Below are positions 9,455-18,727 of a stretch of DNA of 64,000 nt, in pieces. Numbering within the stretch: position 1 is the first letter of the stretch; every line of letters begins with the position of its first letter. Source of the stretch: DASXVU01 sp963732855. GTDB lineage: Archaea; Thermoplasmatota; Thermoplasmata; Methanomassiliicoccales; UBA472. The position numbers and the translations under genes were made by a program. Location: positions 620,001-684,000 of the forward strand of contig CAVTBB010000003.1 of the NCBI GenBank assembly GCA_963732855.1, in the 5' to 3' direction. The notes under the pieces are model-generated. The model ran no database searches. It was given only the letters and a program-made list of their open reading frames with translations, and was not told the origin of the DNA.

Positions 9455-9464
9455 GATATAAAAG
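9455..9464 (-). promoter_or_regulatory. TATA box of rpl15e
   Basis: On the minus strand the bases read CTTTTATATC, a good archaeal box A with an upstream purine-rich BRE-like stretch, ~123 bases before the rpl15e start. This implies a 5' leader of ~95 bases, in which CGCCGC and GCGGCG can pair into a stem just before the ribosome binding site. Confidence 0.55.
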
Positions 9465-9545
9465 GATTTTGTCCTGTCTTGTTCACTTCCTGACCTCCCG
9501 ACGAGTCATTCTTTATTTAGTAAGGAATCGAAAAACGTTGTCGCA

Positions 9546-10499
9546 ATGCTAGACCAAGTGCTCTACCTTATCGCAGGATTGGCCGTAATATATTTTGGCG
9601 GTCGCTGGATCGTAGGGGGCGGTTCTCAAATCGCGCTGGCCATAGGGGCGGAACCAATAGTCGTCGGTCTTACTATTGTCGCATTTGGTACGTCCGTTCC
9701 AGAGCTGTTCCTTGGGATCGTTGCAGGATATGAAGGGGCGAATCGCATATCGTTCGGAAACATCATTGGATCGAGCATTGCCAATGCTACGTTCATACTC
9801 GGGGTATGTGCGGTTCTTGTTCCTATAGTGATCCGATTCATGTCGATTCGCTTGGAGAGTTTGTTCATGATCTATGCGGTGGCCTTCCTTTCCCTTCTGG
9901 CCAGTGATGGACGAATCTCGCCAATGGACGGGTTGCTGCTAATTGCCACCTTCATCGTGGGTTTGGCATACATACTCAACCATCAAAGGAGGGTGGGTTG
10001 CCCGTCCTGCGTTAAAGAGGAGTACCGAGAAGCCCTGGAAGACGGTGGACCGGTTTGGGCCAGCGTGGCTAGGCTATCCATTGGCATCGGATTGCTCGCC
10101 GTTGGCGCTCAAGTAGCGGTCACAGGCGCCTCAAACCTGGCATCGCTGATGGGAATCAGTCCTTTTCTGGTCGGCCTGTCCATTGTTACCATAGGGACCA
10201 TCTTGCCGGAATTCACGGTCAGTATCATAGCTGCAAGGAGGGGCGAGACCGACCTGGCCATAGGCAATGCAGTAGGTTCGGTGACCTTCAACACCCTGGT
10301 CGTCGCCGGTGCCGCATCTTTGTTCGGAGGTTACGCTGTGACCAGCCAATTGTTCTGGATAGGCATAGTTCCGCTGATCATGTTCTCTGCTTTCTTGCTG
10401 CTTCTAATATGGAGGAAGGTTCCGATATCCAGGAAGGAAGGGCTGCTGATGATCGCTCTCTATATTGTCTATTTTATCATTGCCGCATCGTCAAGCTGA
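9546..10499 (+). CDS. CaCA-family Na+(K+)/Ca2+ antiporter
   Basis: 317 residues with ten predicted helices in two inverted halves. The two alpha repeats are clear: GTSVPELFLGIVAG ... FGNIIGSSIANATFILG in the first half, and GTILPEFTVSIIAARRG ... IGNAVGSVTFNTLVVAG in the second. The acidic residues in S-V-P-E and L-P-E are the ion-binding glutamates. It is a YrbG-like membrane exchanger. It is a lone gene on the plus strand, meeting polB tail to tail with three bases between. Confidence 0.92.
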   Translation: MLDQVLYLIAGLAVIYFGGRWIVGGGSQIALAIGAEPIVVGLTIVAFGTSVPELFLGIVAGYEGANRISFGNIIGSSIANATFILGVCAVLVPIVIRFMSIRLESLFMIYAVAFLSLLASDGRISPMDGLLLIATFIVGLAYILNHQRRVGCPSCVKEEYREALEDGGPVWASVARLSIGIGLLAVGAQVAVTGASNLASLMGISPFLVGLSIVTIGTILPEFTVSIIAARRGETDLAIGNAVGSVTFNTLVVAGAASLFGGYAVTSQLFWIGIVPLIMFSAFLLLLIWRKVPISRKEGLLMIALYIVYFIIAASSS

Positions 10500-10502
10500 G
10501 TC

Positions 10503-12923
10503 TTAGAAGAAATCGTCCAGCGTCAATTTCTTGTCGGTCTTCTTGACCTCGGCCTTCTTCGCCACCTCGATCGGTGTCGGTTTCCTCTCCTCAGTATCGC
10601 AGAATGCTGAGTTTAGAAGGTTCATCTGCTGATTGCCGGCCATCAGCGACTTGTCGTCCCAGCCGAATACTTCAGTGGCCCTGCCGAGCGATTGGGCGAT
10701 GCGTTCCGCATAATACCGGCAGTCGGGTTGACCGGTGAACTTGCGTCCCGACACATACGGCTCCGCCTCCTGCGGCGATTTCTTCGAGTTGGTCACTATC
10801 CAGGACACTTTCATGCCCGGCACGAATTGCTCCCCTGTGGCCATTAGCTTCTTGGCCACCTGTACCGTCAGCTGGGAATCGGGCCTGGCATATTGGTTGA
10901 AAGGACGGCATCCCTTGGAAATGACCAGTTTCTCGATCGGGACCCTACAGCAAAGTGTGTCCTGGACATACTGCTTGGCGATCTTGACTGCCTCGTCCAT
11001 CTTCTCGTCCATTATCTTGTCGAAAACCGCCATCAGTGCCTCGGACTGGAGCTCAAACGAGTCGGTGCGCCGTATCTCGTAGCCGCGTATGACCAGCTCC
11101 TCCTTCGGCCACACCATCCTGCCTATGTAGCGTTTCTTCTTACCGTGGGAGAATAGCGGTTCCATGATCTTCTCGAACTCCAGCGAGCCCCCTTCCTTGG
11201 AGAAGCGCTCAGCCAGCCCGGTACCGAACTCGATCGATTCCTTCAGGTTCTCATGCGGGGACTGAACGAACACCGAGTCAGTGTCGGAATAGATCACATG
11301 ACGACCCTCGCTCTCCAGCTCTTGGATGATGCCCTTGGTCCTTTCTCTGGCATATGCCGTGATCGAGGATCCGATAGAGCGGTCGGTAAAACGGTAGAAC
11401 GAGGAGGCGAAGACCCCGTAGAAGGAATTCATCAAGACCTTGATGGCTGCCTGCAGCCCATCGTAGTAATGGACCTCTTCAGGGGTCTTGGCCGCTTTCA
11501 TCTTGGCCTTGGTGTCATCCCTCGCCTTCATCAGGTCGGCCATCATGGTGGGCAGGATGCCCGGCTTCTGCTCGTTGCTGAGGAAGTGGACCCCTGTTGG
11601 CGATACATTGGTCCCGGACTCTTCCCTGGTAGTGAAGCAGATATTCTTGCTTATGATCAATGAAGGGTACATCGACTTGAAGTCCAGCACGCACACCCAA
11701 TGATACAAGCCAGGTTCGATCTCGTGCACGTACCCGCCTTCGATTGCGTCATCGTCATTGTCATAGTCGCCTGTGAGTGGCACTCCTACCCGGGGAGTGG
11801 CTCGGTCTGCGGCCCGGATCAGGATGGAATCAACCAGCATCGAGCTGCCCGAGTTAAGCACATCGTCGACTGGCAGGCGGGAAACCGCCGCTGAATCCAG
11901 GTTCTTCCGTATGCGTCCAACCTTTTCTAGCACTTTCAAGGCTAGGCTGGCATCCTGACGGCAGTAGCGGAGCACTTTGTCCTTGTCGTTGCGCCATTCC
12001 TCGTCCATGTTCTTGGCTGAGACGTCCATCTTCTCTTCGTTCAGGAGCAGCTTGGATACCGCGTTCAGCGTTTCCTGCTTCGGCCTGAGCTCGGTCCTAA
12101 CCGCCCACCAGGCATCGACTATCACCCGTCCGGTCAGCCTCCAGAACTTCTGTATTGGTTTGGGGTCAGAGAGGTCCCGGCCCCAGTTTAGCGTCTTGAC
12201 GCCTACCTTTGAAGCCCGTTCCAGGATCTTCGGGATATCGTACCCATCGATGTTGTATCCGGTGATCACGTCGGGGTCTTCTTTCTGGATGATCTCAGAG
12301 AAGCGTTGGATGATATGTTTCTCGGTCCCTTCGATCATCTCGCCGTCACGGATCTCTCCCCTGTCTCGAACCACATAGCAGATGGTGAGGATGGTCCCAT
12401 TGGTGATCGAGTTCTCCAGGTCGAAAGAGAGAATGCGCAGGTCGGGCGTGAACGGCTCGATCTCCTCGAAGTGGTCCATGTCAAGGACCAGATCGGTCGT
12501 GTAATCCCCCTTAGCCGGTGTCCCGAAAACACGAATGCATGAGCTCATATCATTGTCGTAGATGAACCGGTGGTGGAACGGGATGTCCGCCGCCAGCACT
12601 TCGAAGTTCTGGCGCTTGATGTCCTGGCGGAAGCTAGGCACGGTCCAAGGGTATTTGACGGTTATCTGGGCTGCCGGGCGCACCTTGCCCTTGTAGTACA
12701 GTTCAATGTTCTTGATGTCCAGGACGTCATGGTTCTGTTTCAGGCGGGCCAAAAGGTCGGGCCTGGGCTCTATCACATGGAAATAGGGCTTAAACCCGTA
12801 GTTGCGCACCACTATCGAGCGGCCATCCTTCGTCTTGCCGTAGAGCTCTACCATGACCTCATCGCGATCCGCCATCTTTCGGTAGGATGCGGTCAGCAGC
12901 CGCAGATCGTAGGTTTCCATCAT
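10503..12923 (-). CDS. polB: Family B DNA polymerase
   Basis: 806 residues. A replicative/repair DNA polymerase with 3'-5' proofreading. Exo I is SFDLEN, Exo II is TGYNIDGYDIPK, and Exo III is YCRQDASL. Polymerase motifs are DFKSMYPSLI (A), KVLMNSFYGVF (B) and YSDTDSVFV (C, the metal-binding aspartates). The C-terminus KKLTLDDFF is a PIP-like tail for the PCNA clamp. No intein is present. It starts two bases after the YchF-like gene ends, so the two are likely co-transcribed. Confidence 0.97.
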   Translation of the reverse strand: MMETYDLRLLTASYRKMADRDEVMVELYGKTKDGRSIVVRNYGFKPYFHVIEPRPDLLARLKQNHDVLDIKNIELYYKGKVRPAAQITVKYPWTVPSFRQDIKRQNFEVLAADIPFHHRFIYDNDMSSCIRVFGTPAKGDYTTDLVLDMDHFEEIEPFTPDLRILSFDLENSITNGTILTICYVVRDRGEIRDGEMIEGTEKHIIQRFSEIIQKEDPDVITGYNIDGYDIPKILERASKVGVKTLNWGRDLSDPKPIQKFWRLTGRVIVDAWWAVRTELRPKQETLNAVSKLLLNEEKMDVSAKNMDEEWRNDKDKVLRYCRQDASLALKVLEKVGRIRKNLDSAAVSRLPVDDVLNSGSSMLVDSILIRAADRATPRVGVPLTGDYDNDDDAIEGGYVHEIEPGLYHWVCVLDFKSMYPSLIISKNICFTTREESGTNVSPTGVHFLSNEQKPGILPTMMADLMKARDDTKAKMKAAKTPEEVHYYDGLQAAIKVLMNSFYGVFASSFYRFTDRSIGSSITAYARERTKGIIQELESEGRHVIYSDTDSVFVQSPHENLKESIEFGTGLAERFSKEGGSLEFEKIMEPLFSHGKKKRYIGRMVWPKEELVIRGYEIRRTDSFELQSEALMAVFDKIMDEKMDEAVKIAKQYVQDTLCCRVPIEKLVISKGCRPFNQYARPDSQLTVQVAKKLMATGEQFVPGMKVSWIVTNSKKSPQEAEPYVSGRKFTGQPDCRYYAERIAQSLGRATEVFGWDDKSLMAGNQQMNLLNSAFCDTEERKPTPIEVAKKAEVKKTDKKLTLDDFF

Positions 12924-12924
12924 T

Positions 12925-14115
12925 TCACTTTCTCGATATGATTGTGATCACGTCGCCGTCCTGAAGGACGTAGTCGTGACCAACGATGCGTTTCGTCTTG
13001 GCGTTGATAGCACGTATGAAACCTTCCCCGAGGTCGGTGTGAATCTTGTATGCCAGGTCCTTGGCGGTGCTTCCGCGACGGATAAGGTGCGCGTCCGGCA
13101 GGATGTTCCCTCCATGGTCCGTGAGGCGGGTCTCATCCTCGACCGGATAAACCACGATCAGGTCGAGCAACTGGAACGCAGCCTTTTCCAGGCATGTCTG
13201 GACCCCGGTCCCGCCCACCCTTTTCATGGTGTGGTCCATGACGTCGATGGCCTTCTTCTGGCCCGGTGTGAGCTTTGCCGGGTCGGGGATCGAGAACGAC
13301 GATTCTCCTGGGGAATAGCTGACCAGCTTTGCCTTGTTGGCCTTCTTGAGGGCCAGTTCGGTCTCGGCGCAGGTCGGTATGGTGATGTAGTCATGAAGCT
13401 GTGAGAGACGCTTCAGGTTCTCATCGCTGGCCACGTCGGATTTGTTATAAGCGATCAATATCGGCTTGGACAGGCGCCTGATGTTGTCTGCCAGGCGGAG
13501 CATCTCTTCGTCCTTCCAGTTCATCGGGTTGGCCGGCATATTGGATTCGCGCAGCGCGGCGCAGATAGACGGCATCGCCACTCCCAGTCCGGTCAGGCGA
13601 TCGTGGATGACCTCTTCCATCTTTTGCCCTTCCAAGTGGGCCATGCGCGCCGCCTTCTCGAAACCTTTCTCGATGATGCCCTTCATCCAATGCGCGATCT
13701 CGCTCTCCAGGAACTTGACGTCAACCATCGGGTCGTGCGTACCAGGAGGAACTGGATTACCATCTGAGTCGGTCGATCCGGACGCATCGATGATGTGTAT
13801 GAACGCATCCGCCTGTCTCAAGTCATCCAGGAACTGGTTGCCCAGCCCCTTTCCTTGCCAGGCATCGGGAACGAGACCTGCGACGTCCAGCAATTCTACC
13901 GGGACCATCCTGGTGCCGTTATCGCAAGCGGAGTTCTTTGGTTGGCACTTCACCCCGAAATGCTTCTCCGGACAGGGCGCCCTGAGATAACCGACTCCCT
14001 TGTTCGGCTTTATGGTGGTGAAAGGATAAGCGGCGATCTCGGCGCTGGCCATGGTCGCTGCGGAGAAGAAGGTGGACTTACCGACGTTCGGTTTGCCGAC
14101 TATTCCAATTAGCAT
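12925..14115 (-). CDS. ychF: YchF/OBG-type redox-regulated GTPase/ATPase
   Basis: 396 residues. A translation-associated P-loop NTPase of the OBG family. The Walker A is GIVGKPNVGKSTFF at residues 4-17, switch region PFTTIKPNKGVGY, G3 is LLDVAGLVPDAWQGKGLGNQFL, and NKSD near 235 is the base-specificity motif. The C-terminal TGS domain (IHTDLGEGFIRAINAKTKRIVG) ends in the usual DGDVITI. It lies directly upstream of polB in the same direction. Confidence 0.93.
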   Translation of the reverse strand: MLIGIVGKPNVGKSTFFSAATMASAEIAAYPFTTIKPNKGVGYLRAPCPEKHFGVKCQPKNSACDNGTRMVPVELLDVAGLVPDAWQGKGLGNQFLDDLRQADAFIHIIDASGSTDSDGNPVPPGTHDPMVDVKFLESEIAHWMKGIIEKGFEKAARMAHLEGQKMEEVIHDRLTGLGVAMPSICAALRESNMPANPMNWKDEEMLRLADNIRRLSKPILIAYNKSDVASDENLKRLSQLHDYITIPTCAETELALKKANKAKLVSYSPGESSFSIPDPAKLTPGQKKAIDVMDHTMKRVGGTGVQTCLEKAAFQLLDLIVVYPVEDETRLTDHGGNILPDAHLIRRGSTAKDLAYKIHTDLGEGFIRAINAKTKRIVGHDYVLQDGDVITIISRK

Positions 14116-14168
14116 GATTATCTTCCATGATAAGTGGATGGGCGTAGAAAAATCATTGCCTGAATGCT

Positions 14169-14936
14169 TCAGGTAGGGTCGTGTTTCTCTGGGAATGCGA
14201 CCTTGGGGCGCTTGGTCAGGAAGGACGATTCAATGTCGTTGGCCATCCTCTCCGCCGTGGCTATCGGGATCGACAGGGTCATAATGTCCGACGGCAACCA
14301 TTCGTTCACCATCGGGTCGGTCGGTCCCACGATCAACGCTCCCTTAGGCCCACTTTCCGCAATTCCGGATGCATAGGTGATAATTGAGGCGCAGGCCGCC
14401 CCCCAAGGCACGACACAGGTCCCGAACGGGTCATCGCTCCCGAATTCCGCCAACCCAATAAGGTTGCGGACATTCTCTGCATGGCCAAAGCATAGTATGC
14501 TCAGGATCCTGCCGTCTTTCACTTCTCTGTGGTACGGGGCAATGACAACGAACTTGCCCGGTGGCGTCATTTTCCCTACCCGTGCAATGCTTTGCCTCGC
14601 GATCTCCGGATCACGTTTGTAATATTCTGCAGCACCATTCCGGTATGTGGGCGAGCCGGTGGAGACGAAGAACTCTAGACCCTTGGGTGGTGGAGTGTAA
14701 CCAAGCCAGAACTGTCCCCCGGGACAGCAGCCGCCAAGGTGTTCGTCCCCCAGGTAGACGATCGGGCCATCCACGTTGGCGATGGTGAAGATCGCGTGGG
14801 CAACACACCGGTCCACCTTGGATATGTGGAGGGCGTTTTCTGGAACTGTTTCGGTTGCGTAAACGCATAGTGGATCCTTATCCAATCTGCCCGCGCTCAT
14901 CAATTTCGAACATATTTGTATCTGATCCATGGGCAT
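14169..14936 (-). CDS. DUF169 family protein
   Basis: 255 residues of the DUF169 family, an uncharacterised group common in anaerobic archaea and bacteria. It shows DKDPLCVYATE near the start, a glycine/cysteine-rich segment LGGCCPGGQFWLGY near 65, and CVVPWGAACASIITY near 175. These suggest ligand or cofactor handling, but no reaction is established. No membrane segments or signal peptide are seen. It follows no obvious operon partner. Confidence 0.75.
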   Translation of the reverse strand: MPMDQIQICSKLMSAGRLDKDPLCVYATETVPENALHISKVDRCVAHAIFTIANVDGPIVYLGDEHLGGCCPGGQFWLGYTPPPKGLEFFVSTGSPTYRNGAAEYYKRDPEIARQSIARVGKMTPPGKFVVIAPYHREVKDGRILSILCFGHAENVRNLIGLAEFGSDDPFGTCVVPWGAACASIITYASGIAESGPKGALIVGPTDPMVNEWLPSDIMTLSIPIATAERMANDIESSFLTKRPKVAFPEKHDPT

Positions 14937-15039
14937 TCAAGCAAAATATATTCGGGGTCCGCATATTTAATGACTTCATGTTATCGGGATCAGAACGCGT
15001 GACGAACGTTTTATTATCGGCGATGCTGGTGCCAACGCA

Positions 15040-15486
15040 ATGCGGGACCTCAAGGACCAGGATTATCTGGCACTTTTCAAGAGGATCGTGATCTACACGG
15101 TCATGGCCATGATCGCTCTCTTGATTGTCGCCATCGTCTACACCATGGGCGTCCTCATGTTCGATCTGGTGACAGATCCTGACTTCATTTTCACGACCAA
15201 GGGCGAGGTCCTCGGCTTCATCGGTTTCTTCTTCCTCGCTGTAATAGCCCTAGAGGTAATGGACATACTACACCAGTATACCAAAACGCACGTGATCCAT
15301 GTCGAGGTGGTCATTCTGGTCGCATTGACCTCGGTTGCAAGGGAGCTCATCGTTTTCGATTATGAGCATGATGACGGGATACTGATCGCGGGCGTCGGCG
15401 TGCTTGTTGCTTCGCTCGCGGTCTCATATTACTTCATCAAGAAGGTCCACCATGACTACGGTGTGAACGAGGACGGGTCCAGCTGA
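15040..15486 (+). CDS. PsiE-like small membrane protein
   Basis: 148 residues with four membrane helices (~17-45, 63-82, 88-105, 115-135). It resembles the PsiE family (phosphate-starvation-inducible) by overall topology and by the HVIHVEVVILVALTSVARELIVFD segment between helices 2 and 3. The function of the family is unknown. It is convergent with ksgA, whose stop lies one base away. Confidence 0.72.
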   Translation: MRDLKDQDYLALFKRIVIYTVMAMIALLIVAIVYTMGVLMFDLVTDPDFIFTTKGEVLGFIGFFFLAVIALEVMDILHQYTKTHVIHVEVVILVALTSVARELIVFDYEHDDGILIAGVGVLVASLAVSYYFIKKVHHDYGVNEDGSS

Positions 15487-16278
15487 TCAATGCCTTAGAT
15501 CGAAGACGGCATCGGCCAGTTCGCCGATCTGCTCAGGCGAGATGGCCTCGACCCTATCATCCCGGTAAGGAACCCGGTCAATGTCCTCGGGCTTGACGTA
15601 TCCTTTCTTCAGGATCGTAGATATCTTCTTGCGCCTATGGAGGAACAGGACCTCGACCAGCTTGTGGAATAACCTCTCATCCTTGACTTGGAACGGTGGT
15701 GGTCTCGGCGTCAAACGGATAACCGCTGAATCTACCTCAGGCTCCGGCCAGAAACGGTTCCTGCTGACCTTCTCCATCATCTCCGCCCTGGCTCGGTAGT
15801 AGACGCTCACCGAGAGCCGGGAATAGTCGTCGGTGTTAGCTTTTGCCACCATCCTATCGGCGAACTCCTTCTGGACCATGATGACCGCCGTCTTGAAGTC
15901 CTGATCCAGAAGTTTGAATATCAGCGGGGATGAGATGCTGTAAGGTATGTTGGAAATGAATCTGTCGAACTTAGGCCACTTTGCATCCAACGCATCAGCC
16001 TCTATGAGTTCCACGCACTCTCCGAACTGTGATCTCACATAGGCAGCGATGGCATGGTCCAGCTCAATGGCGATCACCTTGTAGGCTTTAGGAACTAGCA
16101 TCGACGTCAGGACCCCAAGCCCTGGTCCGACCTCGAGAACGGCATCCCCTGGGGCCATCTGTAGGTAGTCGACCTCCCGCCCTGCCACGGTGTCGTCCAC
16201 CAAAAAGTTCTGACCCTTCGATTTCGTGGGGCTTACGCCGATCTGGGCCAGGATAGCCTTGACCTCGGTCGGGCGCAC
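15487..16278 (-). CDS. rsmA: 16S rRNA dimethyladenosine transferase (KsgA/Dim1)
   Basis: 263 residues from the GTG at 16278. The enzyme makes N6,N6-dimethyladenosine at the two adjacent adenosines near the 3' end of 16S rRNA. Motifs are GQNFLVDD near the N-terminus, the SAM site VLEVGPGLGVLT, the acidic IAIELDHAIA, and the catalytic NIPYSISSP. The GTG is preferred over a longer reading because GAAGTGATC immediately precedes it, overlapping the DUF655 stop, and because family members begin this close to the GQNFL motif. It is last in the L21e-rpoF-DUF655-ksgA operon, which is conserved in euryarchaea. Confidence 0.95.
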   Translation of the reverse strand: MRPTEVKAILAQIGVSPTKSKGQNFLVDDTVAGREVDYLQMAPGDAVLEVGPGLGVLTSMLVPKAYKVIAIELDHAIAAYVRSQFGECVELIEADALDAKWPKFDRFISNIPYSISSPLIFKLLDQDFKTAVIMVQKEFADRMVAKANTDDYSRLSVSVYYRARAEMMEKVSRNRFWPEPEVDSAVIRLTPRPPPFQVKDERLFHKLVEVLFLHRRKKISTILKKGYVKPEDIDRVPYRDDRVEAISPEQIGELADAVFDLRH

Positions 16279-16282
16279 CGGA

Positions 16283-16831
16283 TCACTTCGACACGAAGAG
16301 GTGGTATTTCTCTCCCGGATTGGAGAGCTCCATCTCAATGCGCTTGGCCACAACCTTTTCCGGGTGCTTCAGCGATGGCACCCGGGTGGAGAGCTCGGCG
16401 AAATCCTTGAACTTGCCCTTTTTCCGCTCCTCGAGAACGGCCCACATGGTCTTCTTGCCCAGTCCAGGCAGGAGCTCGAGCATGTGGTAGCGAGTCGTTA
16501 TGGGCTGCGCCTCGTTGAAGAAGTTGACGAAACGGGTCTCTTCCAGTTTGACGATCTCCAGGACAACGAATGGAAGTTCGCTCTGGGCGCCACCGGTGAG
16601 CTCCTCGTAGGAAACGCGTCTCTTGACATGAAGGATCTTGTCCCGCTTTTCCCCCTCCTTACCGATGTAGACCCTATCACCCATGTTGATGATGACGTTA
16701 GGCTTCGGCACCAACTCGAAGAGCTTGAACTCCTGGCTACCTATTGCATATGCGAGCGGTTCCCGGGCAAATCCCTTTTCAGAGGGGAGTCCCTGGGGTA
16801 GATAGTCGAGAATGTGCGCGTAGTCTTCCAA
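16283..16831 (-). CDS. DUF655 RNA-binding protein
   Basis: 182 residues of DUF655, an archaeal protein with an OB-like N-terminal part (VIINMGDRVYIGKEGEKRDKI) and a helix-hairpin-helix C-terminal part (LELLPGLGKKTMWAVLEERK). It is almost always encoded between rpoF and ksgA, as here, and is thought to act in rRNA or translation biology. The stop codon forms part of the ribosome binding site of ksgA. Confidence 0.9.
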   Translation of the reverse strand: MEDYAHILDYLPQGLPSEKGFAREPLAYAIGSQEFKLFELVPKPNVIINMGDRVYIGKEGEKRDKILHVKRRVSYEELTGGAQSELPFVVLEIVKLEETRFVNFFNEAQPITTRYHMLELLPGLGKKTMWAVLEERKKGKFKDFAELSTRVPSLKHPEKVVAKRIEMELSNPGEKYHLFVSK

Positions 16832-16845
16832 AGGTCACACCAACA

Positions 16846-17166
16846 TCATAGATACTTTTCCACTAATTTAAGAATCTGCTCGATCTGCTTCTTCTCGAGT
16901 ACGATCCTTTCCTTAGCGAAAAGAACTCGGACGTCCTCTGGATGGGTCGGGACGATGTCAGCGATCTTGACCGCGACTGGGTCAGGTACGTAGGAAATCT
17001 CCTTTAGATCATCGATGAGCTCCCGGGCCTTGGCCGCGGAAAGCTTGGCGATCTTGGAAGCGTGATCGTACGATATCCTCTGCTCAGGCGTAAAATCTCG
17101 GCCCTTGCTCTCTTGCTCCAAGTACTCTTTGACTTCGGCAAGAGCGATGTAGCGCTCTTCGGGCAT
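16846..17166 (-). CDS. rpoF: DNA-directed RNA polymerase subunit F (Rpo4)
   Basis: 106 residues, the Rpb4 homologue that pairs with subunit E in the polymerase stalk. The start is placed at the ATG at 17166 (MPEERYIALAEVKEYL) because GGAAGTGAC lies just upstream; the GTG at 17175 would sit inside that site. The HRDC-like helical C-terminus (SYDHASKIAKLSAAKARELIDDL; VPTHPEDVRVLFAKER) is clear. It is in operon with L21e upstream and DUF655 downstream. Confidence 0.93.
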   Translation of the reverse strand: MPEERYIALAEVKEYLEQESKGRDFTPEQRISYDHASKIAKLSAAKARELIDDLKEISYVPDPVAVKIADIVPTHPEDVRVLFAKERIVLEKKQIEQILKLVEKYL

Positions 17167-17179
17167 CAAGGTCACTTCC

Positions 17180-17473
17180 CTAGTTGACCTTTCTGAGGTG
17201 CTCTGGCCTGCAGATGACGGTCTTTACCTTGTCGCCATCCTTTACGTGGAGCACGAATGAATGTCCCTGAGGTCCGACAACGGTGCCGGTCTTTCCGTGG
17301 AAACGGAGATGGGGTGCGCCCTTGTGGATGTTCGAGTCGATGAAGATGTTGGCCCTCTCTCCGCTCGCGAACTCTTGGAATTCGTGGGTGATCGGGGATA
17401 GTCCCCTGTTCCTTGGGGTCTTCCTTAGGATGTTCCTGCCCCTTCGCCTAAGTCCGTGTGACGGTCTAACCAT
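17180..17473 (-). CDS. rpl21e: 50S ribosomal protein L21e
   Basis: 97 residues, the usual length. The N-terminus MVRPSHGLRRRGRNILRK and the core GKTGTVVGPQGHSFVL (KOW/SH3-like fold) are typical of L21e. It is followed 13 bases later by rpoF and preceded 3 bases upstream by pus10, all on the minus strand. Confidence 0.96.
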   Translation of the reverse strand: MVRPSHGLRRRGRNILRKTPRNRGLSPITHEFQEFASGERANIFIDSNIHKGAPHLRFHGKTGTVVGPQGHSFVLHVKDGDKVKTVICRPEHLRKVN

Positions 17474-17476
17474 GTA

Positions 17477-18727
17477 TTACACCTCAGTGATATCGATTAT
17501 TTCAACCACATCGAGCGCGGTAACCTCGCAGGGTACGCCGAGTTCCTCGGAGAGGTTCGGTTTGGTCCTGCCACCATCCCCCGAGACGAGCTCTTTGACG
17601 TACGTCCCGGATTGAGTGCGCAGACGGAGCACAAGCATGTCATCGTCGAAGGATTCGACGGTGGCATCGATGATCTCCCTCTCCCGGTCGAGGTCCGCCC
17701 TTCTATGGACGACCCTAACGGGAGTCTGCTGGCTAATGCGCCTGTGTTTGAACGTGTGAACAACCTCATTTACTTTTTCCTTATTAACTTTGCCGTGGAC
17801 GACGACATGGGCGAGGTACACCTTCTCTGGGTCGTCCATCTTGACCCTGCGCACCTCCTCCCTGGTGGAGAATCGCAGGTCGACGGCGTCAGCCAGTCCC
17901 GCTCCCGATTCGGCAATGAGACTCTGTATTTTCGCCAGGTCGATGTCTCTCTTCTTGGGTTCGGCGATCTCTAGCACGAACGGTCGACCGGATCCTAGCA
18001 TTCGGGCATCGATGTCCTCCCGGCCCATGCCGTGGAAGAAGTGCTCCCGACCATCGGCCTCTTTCAGAATAGGGTCGCCGAGGACCTCCTGCACGGAGAT
18101 CTGGTACATCTTGCCGGTACCGTTGCACCGCGGGCAACCCTTGCCCCTGCACATGCGGCAGGGCCATTTGGTCTGCGGTATCTCGCGGGAATACTTGTGG
18201 TAGCGACCGTATATGAACAGGGGAGCGACGCTGAGCTCCACATGGCAGAAACGAGTATCGATCAGAGCCACGACCTCGGGGGTCTCGAAGCAAACCTCCT
18301 TGTTGGTCTTGGCTTGGATCATCTTCCCGATCTCCTGGTTGAGCTCTGCCTTGATCGGTTCGGCCTTGTCCTGGCCGACCTCGGACCAGACCCGCTCTTC
18401 GCGTTCCTGGATGGTGGGATCGACGCGGCAGCCAATGAGGAAATTGTGGTATTCGACCCTCGACATGGCATCGATGGCCGCGTCGGCGAAACGCTCCACG
18501 TTATCGAAGACGTCCTCGCAGACCCAGCACTTCTGGTGCTCCAGTTTGACCTTGCCGTCGAGGATGCGCTGGAAGTTCAGGGTCATCCTGATGGAACGTC
18601 CCCGGTCGTTATTGGATAGACCAGTATCGACGTGGGCGAAGATCCTTCCGAGGCAGTGGTCGCACAGGTCATGTTCTAGTGCCTTCTCGGCTTGCTCTAG
18701 TATCTGAGGCACTTGTTTCATCCCCAT
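17477..18727 (-). CDS. pus10: tRNA pseudouridine synthase Pus10
   Basis: 416 residues. Archaeal Pus10 makes pseudouridine 54 and 55 in the T loop of tRNA. The N-terminal THUMP-like part contains two zinc-binding pairs (CDHCLGRIF, CWVCEDVFDN). A middle CRMCRGKGCPRC insert is visible. The catalytic region reads EDIDARMLGSGRPFVLEI, with the catalytic aspartate in DARMLG. The C-terminal LVSGDGGRTKPNLSEELG is also conserved. Its ATG overlaps the TAA of the KH-domain gene, so translation is probably coupled. Confidence 0.95.
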   Translation of the reverse strand: MGMKQVPQILEQAEKALEHDLCDHCLGRIFAHVDTGLSNNDRGRSIRMTLNFQRILDGKVKLEHQKCWVCEDVFDNVERFADAAIDAMSRVEYHNFLIGCRVDPTIQEREERVWSEVGQDKAEPIKAELNQEIGKMIQAKTNKEVCFETPEVVALIDTRFCHVELSVAPLFIYGRYHKYSREIPQTKWPCRMCRGKGCPRCNGTGKMYQISVQEVLGDPILKEADGREHFFHGMGREDIDARMLGSGRPFVLEIAEPKKRDIDLAKIQSLIAESGAGLADAVDLRFSTREEVRRVKMDDPEKVYLAHVVVHGKVNKEKVNEVVHTFKHRRISQQTPVRVVHRRADLDREREIIDATVESFDDDMLVLRLRTQSGTYVKELVSGDGGRTKPNLSEELGVPCEVTALDVVEIIDITEV

